64,000 nt of DNA from Cercophora sp. LCS_1 (Eukaryota; Ascomycota; Sordariomycetes; Sordariales; Lasiosphaeriaceae), in the NCBI GenBank assembly GCA_036250225.1, contig JAPZLL010000004.1:62001-126000 (forward strand), read 5' to 3'. How positions within the stretch are numbered: position 1 is the first letter of the stretch; every line of letters begins with the position of its first letter. The position numbers were made by a program, and so were the translations under genes. Under the pieces are notes generated by a model. That model saw nothing but the letters and a program-made list of their open reading frames with translations. It did not search any database and was not told the origin of the DNA. Positions 23,984-33,906 of this stretch are shown one piece after another.

Positions 23984-26900
23984 TCTACCGTTTCCGCCCT
24001 CTCGAAACTGGGGCGGACTTGTCCCGCACTTTGCACACTTGCGGGCAGCTGAGCCTGTACGTTTTGGTGCTATCACCACGACTCGTCGACGCCGCATTAC
24101 CTCATGGATTTGCTCATCCATGTCGGTTTTGCTGACTCGGTGGTATCGAGAGGGGAAACATTGTCGTCAAAACGGGACGGACAAAGGAACTTTGGGCCCG
24201 TGTCAAGCCTCGCAGGGCCAGATGATGGCGTCCCGAGCGGTTGCCTTCTGACAGCCCTGGCTGTTACGGATACGGCAGAGGGCTGCACTCGCGTGCCTGA
24301 ATTCAAGGAAGTCAGCGCAGATGTCAGCGGAACCCAGCGGTCTTCATTGGTGGAAAATGGGGGCAATAAGCTCTGTCATCAGCGTCTGCATGCAAAAGAC
24401 AGTGCTGACTGGGAGCCTGTTCTGGCAGCCAGCCTGGCGCCTGCAGTTGTCATTTCGCGGGTTTTAGGCCCCCGAAACTTTTCGGGATGAGAGAAATCAC
24501 AATTGCCCCTTCTGCGCTTCTCAACATTTTTGGCCCATTTTCCCTGCAGCTGGCTTGCGATTGCCCGTTCTTTTTTTCTTGTGATTCTCAGCCCCTGATT
24601 CACTGTGCCGACTGTGACGGAGAGGTGGAGCGGACAAGTCTGGTTCACGTAACCTCACGCGGAGATGTCCTGGTGCCCAGACGCAGTGCCGGCATTCCCG
24701 TCGCTCTATCCCTCCTCTACCTCCGAACGACACCAGGTCGAGAGTCGTCGCGCCGAGGCATAACGCCTGGCCCACGAGGAGCTGCCCGCAATGTGACGGC
24801 GGCGTGCCGGGTACCCTAACCACGGCGCCGGGTGGTCCCCGCTGGTCCGCACAGCCGAATAGCAGCCGAGAATGGGGCCGAGCCGGTCTGAGGTTGACAG
24901 AAAGACCGGTCATGGCCCCCGTTTCGTCTCTGTCAGCCGAACTTGCGGTGTCCTTTTGCGGCCTTGGCGCTCAGACTCAGGGGCCGCCGTTGTGGGAAGT
25001 GTGCAAAGGTTAAACTGGGCAAAATGTTGGCCTGGCCAGTCGGCAGTGTTTGTTGGCACAAGTTCCATGCAGATGGGATCGGTGCGAGGGGTTGGACGTT
25101 GGGGCATTTTGCAGCGTCGTCACCAAGACTTCCAGATGCAAGAGAGTACCTCGCAGCGCTCAGCGCAGCATGCGCGCAATAATTGCCAGGGGGGCCACAA
25201 CACACAGGGGTTACGGCTACAGAAATATCACCATCTCCTTCACCGGCTTCTCACCTTACAGCCCCGTTGCCTCTCTGTGCTGCTGCCATGTAAGGTTGCA
25301 TGAGGCTCAACACGGAAAAGGTCCGATGGATTCCCTGACCGCATCTCGTCCAGCGCGCTGAGACAGATCGGATACAGGGATCGCGGTCGCTGCCTTGTCG
25401 AGGCGGCCATTTCGCCCATGCGGTCTGCAGCGCGCAGCCTGACGGCTCCCTGACGGAGATCACAGCAACGTCCAAACGGCACCGTTAACGAGATAAGATA
25501 ACACGCCTGTCGCTGCGAAAATTGTCTGATCCGGGAGTGGCTTTGCTGTGCCGTGGCCGGACTTGAAGCTTCGCTCGGACCTGCTGCTCGACAGCAAATA
25601 TTGACCCGTCTCGTCGGTAACGAGCTGCTATAATTGGCGTGGGCCGGCTATTTTGGCCATGATCAAGTAGGCCAGGCTGAGGATCGCCTTCCAGCAAAGC
25701 CAAGGCGACGATGAGTGATCAGTGAGACCATTCAACGCCAAGATGGTGCAGCAGCCTTTGCCTTGGTCGGTTCGGGCAAGCGGGTTGCAAGGCGACAGGC
25801 TGTGATTTAGGTTAGATCTCACCTTACCACGGGCAGGAGCGGGGTCACCGCAACCGCCACACCGAGTGACCGCGAGGCCATGCGCTGTGATGCTGACCGA
25901 GGTGATTGATGACTTTGTTCTGAAGCTGGAATTTTGGGCGCGAGCACCGCAGAAGGTGACACAACATGCACAGTCCAAATGCAGAGAGCAATACGTGGAC
26001 GCGGGATGAAATTGATGAGAAAATGCTGTGCCACACTGAAAGACGTGTCGCTCTTTGCTGCTGTGTTGCTGTGTAACTCAGGCGGCAGTTTCGAGTGATT
26101 GCTTGGCGCTAAGGGGGCCCGGGCTGCTGTCGCGAGAACCCTGTAGGGCTGCTGACTAACCAGCTTAAGGATAGCAGCGACTTAGAGCCCCACTTCTAAG
26201 ACACAAGGTGACAAGGATCCAACCACAACCCGTCAAGCGTCCAGAGCCCCTCCGTGCCCCTCTTCCACGTAGCGACGGCATCCTCAACCTCTTGGTCCTC
26301 GGGTTGTCGCTCAGCTCGAGTCCGAGAAGTACGCAACTCACGGGTGCCAATTTCTGCAGCGGAACCCAAAACAAGGCGGTCGCATCGTCGGGGAGGTCGC
26401 CGGCGAACACCCGGAGAGGTCCCCGAACCGACAAAAAATAAAACAACAAAAAGCCATGGCAATCTCGATGCCGCAGTCCTGCGTCAACCAAACCAAACAC
26501 GATCCCCCAATCCCGGCGGATGCAAGTGCGCGATCCCACGATCCAACACACCTCGCTTCGTCCTGGAGGAATGCTGTCACGGCGACCGTCACCTGGCAGG
26601 CCTACACTTAGCCGGGTCATCAGGACGGGAACTCCGCAACGTGGAAGGCACTGCGCTGCTGCACATCGTCGACGCGGAAGTTCCCAGGTAGACTCTCGAC
26701 GAACCGGTTGCCGTCTCTTGCAGCGGCCACGATGCAGTCGGAAAAGCCCACGACAACCTCGGCCTGAACTGCAGCCCTTCGCCGGCCACTAGGAAGCATC
26801 CCACCACGCCCCTTTCGCAGGTCGGCTTGGTGAAGGCCCGAGCAAGGGCCGCCAGTCAGGCGCTTTCATCTTGTTGACGTTGACGCACTCGGATGTGCCA

Positions 26901-27381
26901 AAACACACCATCTTCCAAGAAAAGAAGACTGACGATGCCGGACTTGTTGCGGCCCCGGGCAAAGATTGTCGACCGGCGTGGGCCCCGGGACCGACGCCGG
27001 CCAAGGAGGGGAGTGCACACACGCGCTGCCGGCAGCTCTCCCCCACTGTGCCGCATACGGAGCACGGTAATGGCTCGCTTGCCAGTACTATATTGGGCAA
27101 TATTAAGGCCATCGACATGGCCAAGTCCCGTGCTGGCACACGACGACCGCACCGCGACGGAAGGAAGCGTCTATAAAGTAGCGTCAGCAGTCCAGCCTGT
27201 AAGCGCTAGCCCCGGTTGGGAACGGAAGCCAAACGGTCTCCTCCCACCATCGTCAACCACCAACAGGAGCAAAGACAGCCCCTCCTCAGCAAACCACCAA
27301 GCCTCATGGACGGGTGACAGTGCGGGGAGGAGGCGACTGCAAGTGTTAGTAGTACCCACACACACAAGTCTAGTCAGTACT

Positions 27382-27401
27382 GATCTCGGGTTACCGAGAT
27401 C
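27382..27401. repeat. Perfect hairpin, 8-bp stem with 4-base loop
   Basis: GATCTCGG, loop GTTA, CCGAGATC. Flanking ACTGATCT and AGATCAGT copies could form an alternative pairing. Intergenic; no terminator role can be assigned. Confidence 0.6.
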
Positions 27402-28677
27402 GTCCAGCAGATCAGTCAGAGCCGGCGAAGTCGATAATCACACCAGCGTCGTCAACAACTCAACATGCTCGACACGCCACGATCTAGGTCGCGCAAACCC
27501 GTCTACTGAGGGCTCTAACGGCCCAAGCGGCCCGGCCGTTTCGTCTCGGTGCGAGCTATCGCGAGGACTGCCTGCCGCTGACTGCCAACCATGGCATCTC
27601 GTGCTCTTTGGGTCGCCAGAATGACGTTACACACACCCTCATGGAACGGTTTGTGGCTTTCGAGTGCCCGCTTTTGGCTTATCGCCGTGTATTAAAGGAA
27701 AGGACTGATAAGCAAGGGAAACGGCGTGTAAGTCTTGGGTGCGTGCCGAAGGATCGCAGATATTGGCCTCGGTGGGTGACACGAACCAACCTGGAACTCC
27801 ACCCTTGAGTCCAGCCTTTGCTAGGTGATGAGTAAATCGATCCTTTGTATTCGTGCATGCGAGCCCAAGTGTCCTAACCCATCATCACTGCCCCTCCCCG
27901 ATCATTCGTTGGGTTCTCACGGTCGAAAGACAGACAGTAAAAAAAGAGACAGGGTTGTGTAGATCCCCAAGCGTCAGCCCACGGCACGGCACTCTGGGGG
28001 GAATGGAATGGATCGCCCGTCCATCCGTCAGCAACGGAACCACAAAAAAAGCTGCTGCGCGGATCGTAGCACGGGAAACCGTCCCCCCAAAACCATGCAT
28101 CAAGAAAAGATCCTCCCTTGTCTTGCCTTGCCTCCCGTTCTCGTCCAACTAAAAATGACGATTTTGACAATCCTTGTCGCACCTTGTGCAACCGCCGGAC
28201 GCCCTCCTCCCAGTTGCCGGTCGCTGCACTGCTTGTCTCATCACTTTTTTTTTTTTTTGCCAAGACAAACGAAAGAAACCATCCACGCATGCTTGCTTGC
28301 TGCAGCCCTCTAAAACAACTGAGACAGGGTATGTAAGAGAAGAGGAAATAAAATGGTGCTGTCCCGGGACGGTCAGCCTAGCCAAGCCCACCCCATAAGG
28401 CGGAGCGAGGAGACGAGGAGAGGTACTTGCGGGATTTCCGAATCCATGTACCTTTTTTTTTTCTCTCTTGTCATTGCAGTCAGTGTGCAGTTGCACAAAC
28501 CTTCTAGCGATCTTCTGGAAGAGGGAAACACACGCACACACACACCCGAACTCCCTGATTATCTGACACTCAGGGGAGTGAGGTAGTGAGTGAGTGCGAT
28601 CCCACACCCCCACCTCACGCCAAAAAAGGTGGTAATTCCCGGCCGAGACCAACCATGTCGGCGCCGGAGCTAAGACG

Positions 28678-28697
28678 GGCTGGCTGGCTGGCTGGCT
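28678..28697. repeat. (GGCT)n tetranucleotide run
   Basis: About five copies immediately downstream of the VFA1 stop codon (VFA1 is on the minus strand), probably in its 3' untranslated region. Confidence 0.85.
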
Positions 28698-28741
28698 CAC
28701 CGCGTCATTGTCTGTCTCGTCATGGTATGGCAACGGCCATG

Positions 28742-29422
28742 TCATGGCTGGCTCTTCGGCACCGAGGGAAAATAGTTTGGGTCTGCGAGACGTTGCTGGT
28801 TGCGTTTGGCCATTTCGGCGTGCCGTTTCGCTTGTTCGGCTTCCATCTTGCGCTGGATGCGGCGTTGGTAAAAGGTGCTGTGGTTGTTTCAGTCAGTTGA
28901 TGATGGCCAGGAGGGAGTGAGAAACACGAACGGTTTGAGCTCAAAGGTTCGGGGTTCTTCCTCCGCTGGGGGAGATGGTGACTGTCACCTGTTAGCATCG
29001 AGCCCGGTGGATGAAGAGATGATATAGACTTTTTTCTCATCATCTTTCTTGTCGTCTTCTTTCTTCTCATCGTCCTTTTTGTCGTCCTTCTTTTCGTCCT
29101 TCTTGTCATCCTTGTCATCCCTCTTGTCGTCCTTCTTATCGTCCTTCTTCTTCTCTTCCTTCTTCTTCTTCTTCTCCTCGTACTCCTTTTTTACTCGCTC
29201 AACTTCCTCCTCTAGCTCCTTTTTGCGTCTGGCCTCGAGCGCCTCCTTATCGATCTTGGGTGAGCAAAAGCCGACATCTTTGAGATGGCTCGGGCAGATG
29301 TAGAAAAAGTCCTTGTTGTCGGGCGTGATGAGCACGCTGGAGCTGAGCTTGAAGCAGATATCGCACGAGCGCGCTGCTGTCTCGGCCACCTTGCGGTGAT
29401 TGTAGACGTTGGGAAACGACAT
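28742..29422 (-). CDS. vfa1: VPS4-associated protein 1 (Vfa1/DUF1742), 192 aa
   Basis: Exons on the minus strand: 29030-29422, 28932-28981 and 28742-28877; introns are 48 and 54 bp, GT-AG, and phases match to 192 codons plus stop. In the first intron the branch-like GCTAAC lies so close to the first AG that the second AG (GTGACAG) is the better acceptor. The N-terminus has the conserved Cys pair CDICF (about 20-23) and a second half-site, ICPSHL, forming a likely zinc ribbon. The middle is a Lys/Asp/Glu repeat. The C-terminus reads TFYQRRIQRK and ends NYFPSVPKSQP, matching the conserved end of this family. Yeast Vfa1 binds the AAA ATPase Vps4 and modulates its activity in multivesicular-body sorting; that role is carried over from the family. 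The Lys/Asp repeat makes the first exon look endless, which hides the small exons. Confidence 0.88.
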
Positions 29423-30024
29423 GTTGTCTGTGTGATGCTGGTGATGTTGGTTTGAGCGTTGAAGTCGATGGCGCCGCGGGGTCGAGGGGTGGTGAGTGGA
29501 CAGTGCGGATACTGCGACGGACTGTGCTGAGTGGTGAGTATGCGATGGACTTTGGACACAACAACTTTGATGGTTCGTGTGGATCGGCTTAAAAGCTATA
29601 TTTAAGGGGTGCTCATTTTATGGTGTTCAAGAAACCATTTGTTGGTAAGAAGATACCAGGGAGTGGTGGTCTTGCAGTCCCGTTGTTCCACAGTTGGGTG
29701 CCCACTGCAAAGAAGCCCAAGACAAGGATGAGACACTCCAAGCCATTTGTATTGAGCCCTTCAATTGCTTAGATTCTGTGCTAGATAGCCAAAGGATTTC
29801 CTTCCCCGGCCGATGGTGGTCGACTGCGGTCCAGCGTGGCTCTCAATGTTCTCACCTGCAGAGAACTCCATCGTTGAGTACATAATCGACAACACAACAG
29901 CCTGAGAGCGACGCTACTTCTTTCCTTGTCCCAACCTCTGTGACCTCCGAACCCTTCCCAGACATTATTGTACAGAAACCCTTGCAGCCATTCAGTAACA
30001 CCCATCCAGCAACACAGCCCAGCC
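29423..30024. other. Intergenic between RTT106 and VFA1
   Basis: VFA1 promoter at the left, 3' flank of RTT106 at the right (both genes are on the minus strand). No reading frame or element of note. Confidence 0.5.
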
Positions 30025-31516
30025 TTACTCAACAGCCATGTCACCTTCCTCGTCCTCTTCTTCATCGTACCCCTCGCCCTCCCCATCATCATCATCGTCC
30101 TCCTCATCACTTGTCCCGCTGCCCTCACTCTCGCCCTCACTACCCGGATCATAATCCTCCTCGTCCTCATCCTCGTCGTCCTGCAGCGCCTGTTCAGCCT
30201 CCCGTTGCGCCCTCTCCAACTCCGTCAACCCATCGCCCTCCTCCTTATTCTCCTCCTCCCCAGCAGCTCCCTCCTTCTTCTTTCCATTCTCGACCAACTC
30301 CCTCTTGGCCTTCCGTTGCTCAGCCATACTCCGATCAGCCAAGCCATATCTGTGTACATAATTCTCATTAATCCCTTGATAATCCTCCTGATCCAGCATA
30401 CCAAACTCGATCTCCTCCGTTCCCTCGTCCTTTTCGTACTCAACCACGATATTGAACGTCCTCTGCAACACGCTCGTATAGCTCAGCGCGACGATCCGAT
30501 CCAGCGGGAGGAAGATTAACGGCTTCTTGAAACCCCAGAGTATACCCGTCGGCAAGAAGAACAAGAACCCGTCTTTAGACCCGCGAAACGCCTTGACGTG
30601 TACGGCTTTTTCGTTGGGGCGATAGGCTTGTCGCGCGACGCTGTGGAAGAGTTTCGGATCTGATGCAACTAGTTGGCAGCGGGTATTACCAGCCGCGCGC
30701 AGGGAGGTTGTGAGCGCCCAGTTGAATAGGGCGGTGTAGGAGTCGGAGACGGGCTCGGCGGTTGCGGCGGAGGGCCCGGCGATGCTACCTGGCTTTGGGG
30801 CTGTCGCGGGGACGGTGAAGACGAGGGGCTCGAGGTCGGTTGTTGGCCCTTGGGCTTTGGAGGTCGGGAGGTAGCTCCCTTGGGGGAAGAGGATGTAATT
30901 GTGTTGGGCTTGGGACTTATCGGGCACAGGGAGGTAGAAGGCGTGTTCTGTAAAAATAACGAGGTTAGTGGGAGGTTTTTGTTCAAGAGGTAGAGGCGAT
31001 GACGGACCGATTGTGCGCCAGGGGTAGACTATTCCTTGGGCTTGGACTGAGGCCCCCGATGCGCGCGCGTAGAGGTAGTTCTTTGTGAAGCACAAGTCGT
31101 ACTTTTTGCGCTGAGGAACGGACACCGAGATGTCCTTGATCTCGAGCAGAACGGGGTCTGATTCCACGCTGACGCCAATTTGTGAGCTCGGGGCGCCATT
31201 CTGGGAGGCGCTGAAGCCATTGGATTGGGGCGCAATGTCAACTCGTCGCCTTTTCGCTGTCGGCCCGTCTTCGCTCGCGCCGTTGGATAGTTGGTGGTGG
31301 ATGTGGGCGGCAATGTTGTTGAAGAGGGTTATGCTAAAGGCATTATCTGCGGCGACTTGGTCAGTTTTTCACCTCTTCCGCTCGCAACAGACACACCAAG
31401 CGGCGCCACCAGACACAGACAAAGCACTCACTGGCTGCCTTCTCGATGCCGACCAAAATGTCTGGCCTTCCCTGGAAGACCAGCCCAAGTGTCTGGGTGT
31501 CGAGTTTCGCTGCCAT
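30025..31516 (-). CDS. rtt106: Histone chaperone Rtt106, 448 aa
   Basis: Minus-strand exons 31432-31516, 31008-31346 and 30025-30947; introns of 85 bp and 60 bp, GT-AG, phases consistent to 448 codons. The second intron has no stop and is divisible by three; it is removed because the join WRTI-EHAFYLPVP restores the conserved pleckstrin-homology core. Family landmarks: the RKKYDLCFTKNYLYARASG strand pair, the FYLPVPDKSQAQHNYILFP segment, and the second PH half with GSKDGFLFFLPTGILWGFKKPL and DRIVALSY. The last 90 residues are strongly acidic (Asp/Glu runs), as in other Rtt106 proteins. Rtt106 deposits H3-H4 carrying H3K56 acetylation behind the replication fork and acts in heterochromatin silencing and histone gene control. 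The start was chosen at 31516 because exon 1 begins with the family-like MAAKLDTQTLGLVF. An ACGCGT motif lies 133 bp upstream. Confidence 0.95.
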
Positions 31517-31978
31517 TGTGGCAAACGAGAGACAGGTTCACACGAGACGCAAAAATGGACAAAACAGCGGTGATGTCGCCCTGCGATGCTGATCACAGAA
31601 TTGCGCTCAGTGTTGTTTGTCGAAAGTTTGCGGGACAACGTGTCGTCGACGCGTAAATGGCTTTTTTCCGGCTCCTTGTCCAGACGTTGGTTGGCGCTTG
31701 ACGCCGAACGCTTTAGCGCCCCAACCTTGGCGATTGCGCCGTATCACAGCGCATGTCTCAGGCGTCCGTCATGTGACGTAGCCCCCTCCATTTACACGGC
31801 AGCCCCTGACGATTGATGGAAGAACCCTCTTTTCTTTGTTGACTAGCTTTTGTCTACCCAGATTGTTCTACCAATGCCTGTCAAGATCTAATGACAGAAA
31901 CCCGCTCCACCAGACCATGCCTGATCATACATCCCAGCCCGTCTGACCCACTCGAGACGTGATATTTATTTTCCAACT
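31517..31978. promoter_or_regulatory. RTT106 promoter / ARG4 3' flank
   Basis: Between two minus-strand genes. It holds an ACGCGT (MluI cell-cycle box type) at 31649-31654 and nearby TTGGCGC and TTAGCGCC elements, all upstream of RTT106. On the ARG4 side an AATAAA on the minus strand (31965-31970) lies nine bases past the stop codon and could act in 3' end formation. Confidence 0.4.
31649..31654 (-). promoter_or_regulatory. ACGCGT (MCB-type) motif upstream of RTT106
   Basis: Palindromic ACGCGT 133 bp from the RTT106 start codon. In yeasts this is the MBF site of G1/S genes, and histone-chaperone genes are plausible targets. The hexamer occurs by chance every few kilobases, so the assignment is tentative. 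Confidence 0.3.
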
Positions 31979-33461
31979 TTAGGCAATCATCTCAGTGATA
32001 ACCTTGATCTGCTCCAACACGCACGACTTGCTCGTGCCACCCTTTGCCGACCTCATCTCGACACTCTTCTCATAGTCAAACACCTCGGCGACATCCTGCT
32101 CGAACCGCGCATCCACACCCTTGAGCTGCTCGTATGAGAGCTCGTTCATCGGGGTGCCCGTCTGCTCAGACAGCGCGACACATCGTCCGGATATGTGGTG
32201 AGTCTCGCGGAATGGCACGCCCTTGCGGACGAGGTAGTCTGCCAAATCTGTCGCAAGCATGAAGGGGTCAAGCGAAGCCTGCATCTTCTCGGGCTGAATA
32301 GTCAATGTTGCCAAGACACCGTTGGCAATCTGGATGCTGTCGGACACCGTCTTGACGTGGTCAAGCATGGGCTCCCAGCTCTCCTGGAGGTCCTTGTTGT
32401 ATGTGCTAGGCAGACCCTTCTGCGTCATCATAAGTCCGGCCATGTGGCCAAAGGCGCGGCCGCTCTTGCCACGGAGAAGCTCCAAGCTGTCAGGGTTCTT
32501 CTTCTGGGGCATGAGGGAGCTGCCAGTGGAGTAAGCATCAGCCAAGCGCACGAAGCCAAACTCGCCAGTAGAGTAGATGATCAAATCCTCGGACCACCTG
32601 GAGATGTGCTGCATGAGCATGGCGCCCCACTGAAGAGTCTCGGTGACGAAATCACGGTCGGCCACAGCACCCATAGAGTTCCAGAGGAGACCCTCGAAGC
32701 CAAGCTCCTGAGACATCATCTCACGGTCAATCCCGAAAGGATTGCCCGCGAGCGCACCACAGCCGAGCGCACTCCTGTTGACACGCTTGATGACCTCCCG
32801 CAGGCGCTCCAGATCGCTGGCAAAGGCAAAGCCGTACGACAGCATCCAGTGGCTCCATCGGATGGGTTGCGCCCGCTGCAGATGGGTATATCCAGGCATG
32901 ATGTACTCGATCTCCTTCTCGGCGCGGGCAGCAACGACCCTCAAGAAGGCCTGCAAGTGCCCCTCAATAACGCGCAGCTCGTCGCGCAACCACATGCGCA
33001 TGTCGGTGGCGACCTGCTCGTTGCGCGAGCGGCCGGTGTGCAGCTTGCCAGCGACATCCTTGCCAATAATCTCGCCGAGGCGGCGCTCGTTGGCTGTGTG
33101 GATGTCCTCATCGACGCCGGGCACAATCTTGAAAGTACCCTCCTCCCACTCCTTTTGTACCGCAATCAGGCCCTTCTCCAGCTTCTGGAACTCATCCTGG
33201 GTGATGATGCCGGCCTTGGCGTTGGCGCGCGCAAACGCAATGCTGCCGAGGATGTCTTGCTTGTAGAGCGCCTTGTCGAAGTAGATGGACTCGTTGTACT
33301 GCACCATGAGGGGGTCGAGGCCGCCTGCAAGGGTCAGTCGTTGCGCACCATTGCAATTGACTCAGGGAGCGCATTCGGTTTACGCGGGGGGGGGGGGGCA
33401 GACGAGACATACCAGTGAAGCGGCCTCCCCAGAGCATGTTTCCGGCAGGTTTGTCACCCAT
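31979..33461 (-). CDS. ARG4: Argininosuccinate lyase, 464 aa
   Basis: Minus-strand exons 33413-33461 and 31979-33324 with an 88-bp GT-AG intron (33325-33412); the join gives 'MLWGGRFTG-GLDPLM', the standard start of the family, and 464 codons. It splits argininosuccinate into arginine and fumarate, the last step of arginine synthesis, as a homotetramer in the cytosol. Family landmarks: HTGRSRNEQ, GYTHLQRAQP (catalytic-region His about 164), and the fumarate-lyase signature GSSLMPQKKNPDSLELL with the flexible-loop Ser near 285-286. Length is standard. The intron contains a 12-base G run on the plus strand and a TGACTCA; another TGACTCA lies upstream. Both are consensus sites of the CPC1/Gcn4 amino-acid-starvation regulator, which is the expected controller of this gene. 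Confidence 0.98.
33358..33364. promoter_or_regulatory. TGACTCA (CPC1/Gcn4-type) site in ARG4 intron 1
   Basis: Perfect match to the cross-pathway-control bZIP site, about 100 bp downstream of the ARG4 start codon inside the first intron. Confidence 0.45.
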
Positions 33462-33621
33462 TTTGCGCAGCAATTGGCTTGATCTGGTCAATTGATCGTG
33501 TAGCTTGTTGTGACAAGTCAGGATGAAGCTCGAGGTCAAGATGACAGCACAGGGTGGAGTTGTCGCAAGGGTACCCTCTGGACAGCGATCCCGGCGGTCC
33601 AAAATTTTGTTTCTTATCGGG

Positions 33622-33628
33622 TGACTCA
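33622..33628. promoter_or_regulatory. TGACTCA (CPC1/Gcn4-type) site in ARG4 promoter
   Basis: Perfect TGACTCA, 161 bp upstream of the ARG4 start codon. In Neurospora and Aspergillus, CPC1/CpcA activates amino-acid genes through this element. Confidence 0.6.
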
Positions 33629-33880
33629 ATTGCGGCTGCACCCAGTATCGCTATCGCACGCTTATCGCACGCTTATCGCAGCGATGGAGGTACCTCCGCC
33701 AAACACCCCACCAGAGGGCATCACAGAGCCAACTAACCAACTAGGACTCGATCACACCCATCATGCCAACATCAGGGCAGCTGGCATCAACACCGTCAAT
33801 TACACCACCAATCTATCCATTTTCCAAACCCACCCGATCAGAAATTAAATCTCTCAATTACAAAAGAAAAATACTTTTTG

Positions 33881-33900
33881 TCCAGTCCAGTCCAGTCCAG
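33881..33900. repeat. (TCCAG)4 pentamer array
   Basis: Four perfect copies ending six bases before the aspartic protease stop codon, probably in its 3' untranslated region. Confidence 0.85.
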
Positions 33901-33906
33901 TCCACA

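Larger units (their letters stand above)
23589..28741. other. Gene-poor stretch between YVH1 and VFA1
   Basis: About 5.1 kb with no supported gene. Seen in it: a GCTG tetranucleotide run (23963-23983), a second GCTG run (28678-28697), T runs near 28244 and 28453, a TATAAA at about 27172 followed by a CA-rich leader-like sequence, and a perfect 8-bp stem hairpin at 27382-27401. One plus-strand frame (26893-27624) is open for 243 codons but is Arg/Pro/Ser-rich without domain content and spans the TATAAA. The far right end is the 3' flank of VFA1. Confidence 0.45.
33462..33906. promoter_or_regulatory. ARG4 promoter / protease 3' flank
   Basis: Contains the TGACTCA site, three closely spaced ATCGCA-type units around 33654-33681, and a TCCAG pentamer array (33881-33900) right at the protease stop. 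No gene. Confidence 0.5.

Noticed and set aside
26893..27624. Plus-strand frame of 243 codons.
   Set aside because: Arg/Pro/Ser-rich without domain; it spans a TATAAA and a hairpin.
32195..33418. Plus-strand frame of 407 codons.
   Set aside because: Antisense shadow of the argininosuccinate lyase coding strand.
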